Positions 61,160 through 64,000 of a stretch of DNA of 64,000 bases are shown here, piece after piece. The notes below the pieces were generated by a model, which ran no database searches, was not told the origin of the DNA, and was given only the letters and a program-made list of their open reading frames with translations. Source of the stretch: DASZTV01 sp036267875 (lineage in GTDB: Bacteria; Actinomycetota; Actinomycetes; JAFAQI01); NCBI GenBank assembly GCA_036267875.1, contig DATAVE010000157.1, positions 1-64,000 on the forward strand, in the 5' to 3' direction. Positions within the stretch are counted from its first letter, which is position 1; the number at the start of each line of letters is the position of its first letter. Position numbers and translations under genes: made by a program.

Positions 61160-61945
61160 CTAAGCCTTGCGATAGGCCCGTACGGCAAGCGGAATGAACA
61201 GGCCCATCAGACCGACCATCCAGAGCACCCCGACCCAGACGTGGTTGCCGGTCGAGGTGCCGAGCGCCAGTGCGCGCATCGCGTCGACGATCTGGGTGAT
61301 CGGCTGGTTGTTGGCGAACGCCTGCATCCAGCCAGGCATCGTCTGGGTCGGCACGAACGCCGAGCTGACGAACGTCAGCGGGAACACCCAGATCAAGCCG
61401 AAGGCCTGCACCGACTCCTCGTCCTTGATCGCCAGTCCGATGAACGCCGACAGGCAGCACGTCACCAGGCCGAGCAGCAGCGCCAGTCCGAACATCGCGA
61501 TCGCAGCAAGTACGCCGCCGTGGAAGCGGAACCCGACGGCGTAGCCGACCCCGACGATGATGACCAGCGTCACGAGCAGGCGGACGATGTCCGCGCCAAG
61601 CCGGCCGAGCAACACCGCGCTACGCGCGATCGGCATGGCGCGCAGGCGGTCCAGCACACCGGTCTTGAGCTCCATCGCGAGCGAAATCGCAGTCCCGAAC
61701 GAGGTGAACGCCGCGGTCTGGCCGATGACACCTGGCAGCAGATAGTCGACGTAGCCACCCTGCGCGCCGGTCGCGATCGCTCCCCCGAACACGTAGCGGA
61801 AGAGCAGCGTGAACATCACCGGCTGAATCACGGTGAAGACGATGAACGCCGGGACCTTGAACCAGATCTTGAGGTTGCGCCTGGCCATGGTCAGGGCGTC
61901 GAACGCCGACCAGCCGATCCGGCTGCTGATGCTCATCTCACTCAT
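61160..61945 (-). CDS. DrrB-type ABC-2 permease
   Basis: 261 residues from ATG 61945, overlapping the ATPase stop by 8 nt. Six helices, with ABC-2 features: ARRNLKIWFKVPAFIVFTVIQPVMFTLLFRYVFGGA, MELKTGVLDRLRAMPIARSAVLLGRLGADI and VFPLTFVSSAFVPTQTMPGWMQAFANNQPITQ. Together with the upstream ATPase it forms a DrrAB-like exporter of drugs or lipids. The substrate is unknown. Confidence 0.9.
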   Translation of the reverse strand: MSEMSISSRIGWSAFDALTMARRNLKIWFKVPAFIVFTVIQPVMFTLLFRYVFGGAIATGAQGGYVDYLLPGVIGQTAAFTSFGTAISLAMELKTGVLDRLRAMPIARSAVLLGRLGADIVRLLVTLVIIVGVGYAVGFRFHGGVLAAIAMFGLALLLGLVTCCLSAFIGLAIKDEESVQAFGLIWVFPLTFVSSAFVPTQTMPGWMQAFANNQPITQIVDAMRALALGTSTGNHVWVGVLWMVGLMGLFIPLAVRAYRKA

Positions 61946-62936
61946 CGCCGGCCTCCTGGGCCTCGTCTTCGGCACGGTGCCCGGTCAGGGCGAGGAACAC
62001 GTCGTCGAGCGAGGGGCGGCGTACACCGAGGCCGGTGACCTTGATTCGCTTCGCATCGAGCGCGCGCACCACCTCGAGCAGCACGGCGGAGCCGTTGCGG
62101 CCGGCACGCACTGTGACCTCGGCCTTCTCCCTGTCAGCCGTTGGCTCACCCTCGCCGCAGCCCGTGACGGCGTTGACCGCGGCTGTGAGCTTTCGCGAGT
62201 CCGTGACGACGAACTCGACAACGTCACCGCCGATCGTGTCCTTGAGATCGTTGGCGGTGCCCTCGGCGATCACTCGGCCACGGTCGAAAACCACGATGTT
62301 GTCCGCGAGCTCGTCAGCCTCTTCGAGGTACTGAGTGGTGAGCAGCAGCGTCGTCCCTGCAGCCACCAAGTCGCGGATCACCTGCCACATGTCCGAGCGG
62401 GCCCGCGGGTCGAGGCCGGTGGTCGGCTCGTCGAGGAACAGCACGTTCGGCCGCGCTACCAAGGATGCCGCGAGGTCGAGCCGGCGCATCATGCCGCCGG
62501 AGTAGGTCTTGGCTCGGCGTTCCTTCGCGTCGGCCAAGCCGAAGCTCTCGAGCAGCTCGGTCGCCCTGTCACGTGACGCCTTCGGGCTCATGTGGAACAG
62601 CCGACCGATCAGCTCGAGGTTCTCCCGGCCGCTGAACTCCTCGACGATCGCCGCCGACTGGCCGGCGAGGCCGATCGAGCGACGCACTCCCGCCGGATCG
62701 GCAACGACGTCGCGACCGTCGACGATGACGCGGCCCGCATCTGGCTCCAGCAACGTCGTCAGGATCTTGACGGCTGTCGTCTTGCCTGCGCCGTTGGGCC
62801 CAAGGACACCGAGAACGCTGCCCCTGGGCACGACCAGATCGATTCCGTCGAGCGCCTTCACCTTGCCGAAGTACTTGCGTACTCCTTCAACGATGACCGC
62901 GTTTTCGCTTTCAACTGTCGTCTTTGCACGCGCCAC
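61938..62936 (-). CDS. DrrA-type ABC ATPase
   Basis: 332 residues from GTG 62936. Walker A GPNGAGKTT, signature YSGGMMRRLDLAASL, Walker B NVLFLDEPTTGLDPR, then LLTTQYLEEADELADNIVV. The C-terminal ~100 residues form the DrrA regulatory domain ending GLGVRRPSLDDVFLALTGHRAEDE. It powers export through the coupled permease. It follows the iron-sulfur protein gene by 11 nt on the same strand. Confidence 0.92.
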   Translation of the reverse strand: MARAKTTVESENAVIVEGVRKYFGKVKALDGIDLVVPRGSVLGVLGPNGAGKTTAVKILTTLLEPDAGRVIVDGRDVVADPAGVRRSIGLAGQSAAIVEEFSGRENLELIGRLFHMSPKASRDRATELLESFGLADAKERRAKTYSGGMMRRLDLAASLVARPNVLFLDEPTTGLDPRARSDMWQVIRDLVAAGTTLLLTTQYLEEADELADNIVVFDRGRVIAEGTANDLKDTIGGDVVEFVVTDSRKLTAAVNAVTGCGEGEPTADREKAEVTVRAGRNGSAVLLEVVRALDAKRIKVTGLGVRRPSLDDVFLALTGHRAEDEAQEAGDE

Positions 62937-62947
62937 GAGGCCAGACC

Positions 62948-64000
62948 CTATCGGGGCGAAGTGACACCCAAATCCGAGATATTCGCAGAGCGTATCGATG
63001 CGTCGAGGACCTCGATCGTGTGCGCTAACGCGATGCTCTCGCCGGCGCGACGCAATGCGCTGTCGATCTGCATCAGGCACCCGGGGTTCGCCGTCACCAA
63101 CAGATCGGCGCCAGTCGCTCGAACGTTCGCCGCCTTGCGATCGCCGAGCTCGCGCGCCGGCTTCGGATTGACCAGGTTGTAGATACCGGCCGAACCGCAG
63201 CAGATGTCGCCCTCGATTATCTCGCGCAGCTCGAGCCCTGGAATGCCGCGCAAGAGGTCACGCGGCTGCGCACGAACACCTTGGGCATGAGAGAGGTGAC
63301 ACGCGTCGTGGTAGGCCGCGACGACCGGCAGCGGGTTACGGATCGCGACCGGGCCGAGCTCGGCAAGCAGTTCGCTCACGTCGCGGCAGGCCGCGGAGAA
63401 GCGGGTTGCGCGCGCCGCCCATCCGGGATCGTCCGCGAGCAGCCGGCCGTAGTCCTTCATCGACGAGCCACAACCGGCGGAGTTGATGACCACGGCGTCG
63501 ACTCGTGCCGACTCGAACTCGACGATCATCGCCTTCGCTCGGGCCACGGCCTCCGGCTCCCGGCCGGCATGCAGCGAGAGCGCACCGCAGCATTGCTGCT
63601 TCTGCGGCACGACGACCTCGCAGCCCTCGGCGGCAAGCACCCTGACCGTCGCAGCGTTGACGCCCGGGAAGAGCTCCCGCTGGACGCAGCCGAGCAGCAT
63701 GCCGACGCGCATCCGCTGCTCGCCGACGGCGGGCGTCAGCGCCGGGATCGGCTCCCGCGGACCGAGCTGCGGAACGAGGCCCGCCATCGTTGCGAGCGTG
63801 CCCTTCATCCGGTTGCGGGCGAACCGCTGTGCTCCTGTCGCCTGATAGGCGCGCAGGAGCGGTCGGAGCCGGCGCAGCCGGTTGGGATACGGGAAGAGCG
63901 AGAAGATCATCCGTCGCACTGCGGCGTCGCTTGACGACCGCTTTGTCGTCTCCTCGATCTGGGCGCGAGTCGCCTCGATCAGCGCGTCGTACTGCACACC
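62948..64000 (-). CDS. Glycolate oxidase iron-sulfur subunit (GlcF-like), partial
   Basis: At least 350 residues; the 5' end lies beyond the right edge of the window. Two CCG domains are present: MLLGCVQRELFPGVN with QQCCGALSLHAG, and YHDACHLSHAQGV with DICCGSAGIYNLV. The first visible residues GVQYDALIEATRAQI match the linker that follows the [4Fe-4S] ferredoxin domain in GlcF, so that domain should lie outside the window. It transfers electrons from a flavin 2-hydroxyacid dehydrogenase. Confidence 0.85.
   Translation of the reverse strand, partial: GVQYDALIEATRAQIEETTKRSSSDAAVRRMIFSLFPYPNRLRRLRPLLRAYQATGAQRFARNRMKGTLATMAGLVPQLGPREPIPALTPAVGEQRMRVGMLLGCVQRELFPGVNAATVRVLAAEGCEVVVPQKQQCCGALSLHAGREPEAVARAKAMIVEFESARVDAVVINSAGCGSSMKDYGRLLADDPGWAARATRFSAACRDVSELLAELGPVAIRNPLPVVAAYHDACHLSHAQGVRAQPRDLLRGIPGLELREIIEGDICCGSAGIYNLVNPKPARELGDRKAANVRATGADLLVTANPGCLMQIDSALRRAGESIALAHTIEVLDASIRSANISDLGVTSPR

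Noticed and set aside
1..64000. CRISPR array, rRNA genes, prophage or insertion sequence
   Set aside because: No regularly spaced direct repeats, rRNA sequence, transposase or phage structural gene was recognised.

Overview
The window is a 64 kb piece of a high-GC actinomycete chromosome. The evidence is the strong G/C third-position bias, frequent GTG starts, frequent 4-bp stop/start overlaps (ATGA, GTGA), many actinobacteria-restricted families (DUF3000, DUF3093, DUF3710, DUF4193, DUF4235, DUF7455, HGxxPAAW-like), HemQ-type haem synthesis, an NHEJ-type ligase and primase-polymerase, and an Sdh1-type succinate dehydrogenase. The stretch from msrB (20.8 kb) to the DUF4193 gene (46.9 kb) follows the order of M. 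tuberculosis Rv2674-Rv2699c: msrB, hemQ, hemY, hemE, DUF3000, RNase D, dxs, RNA methyltransferase, APC-type permease, two TrkA proteins, OB-fold, DUF3710, dut, DUF3093, DUF4193. The genus cannot be fixed from the sequence alone.

Layout. 0-3.7 kb: tRNA-Cys and tRNA-Val, then small membrane or secreted proteins, an FkbM methyltransferase and a YihY membrane protein. 3.7-5.3 kb: AidB-like acyl-CoA dehydrogenase. 5.2-10.1 kb: a compact RiPP locus with lasso-peptide hallmarks: nucleotidyltransferase, HPr-kinase-like protein, PqqD-type B1 protein, a 45-residue precursor too short for ordinary gene finding, B2 leader protease, and an ABC exporter. There is no lasso cyclase, and the precursor core has no Asp or Glu to form a ring. 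10.1-18.2 kb: a secreted peptide, a TelA fragment, a polytopic membrane protein, two divergent ceramidase-like secreted hydrolases and a sedolisin. 18.2-20.8 kb: LigC-type ligase and PolDom primase-polymerase, convergent around a strongly structured intergenic region.

20.8-47 kb: the conserved core, carrying haem synthesis (hemQ, hemY, hemE), isoprenoid precursor synthesis (dxs), RNA turnover (RNase D), K+ homeostasis (KimA-type transporter with two RCK/TrkA proteins), nucleotide hygiene (dut) and crosslink repair (YcaQ). It is interrupted by a histidine kinase/membrane sensor/response regulator set (27.4-30.7 kb) and by an AbiEi-type gene with two palindromic repeats on each side (44.7-45.9 kb). 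47-51.5 kb: gamma-carbonic anhydrase, an acyl-CoA synthetase and a pair of acyl-CoA dehydrogenases that probably act together. 51.5-55.4 kb: two clear paralogues and a third similarly organised anchored envelope protein, a 30-codon remnant of the paralogue family, and a lytic transglycosylase. 55.5-59.9 kb: inositol-phosphatase family protein and a succinate dehydrogenase operon. 60-64 kb: a zinc-finger protein, a lone ABC ATPase, a DrrAB-type drug exporter, and a GlcF-type iron-sulfur protein running off the right edge.

The RiPP locus at 5.2-10.1 kb is the best candidate for an undescribed system. All functions are read from sequence motifs and family knowledge; no database search was run.
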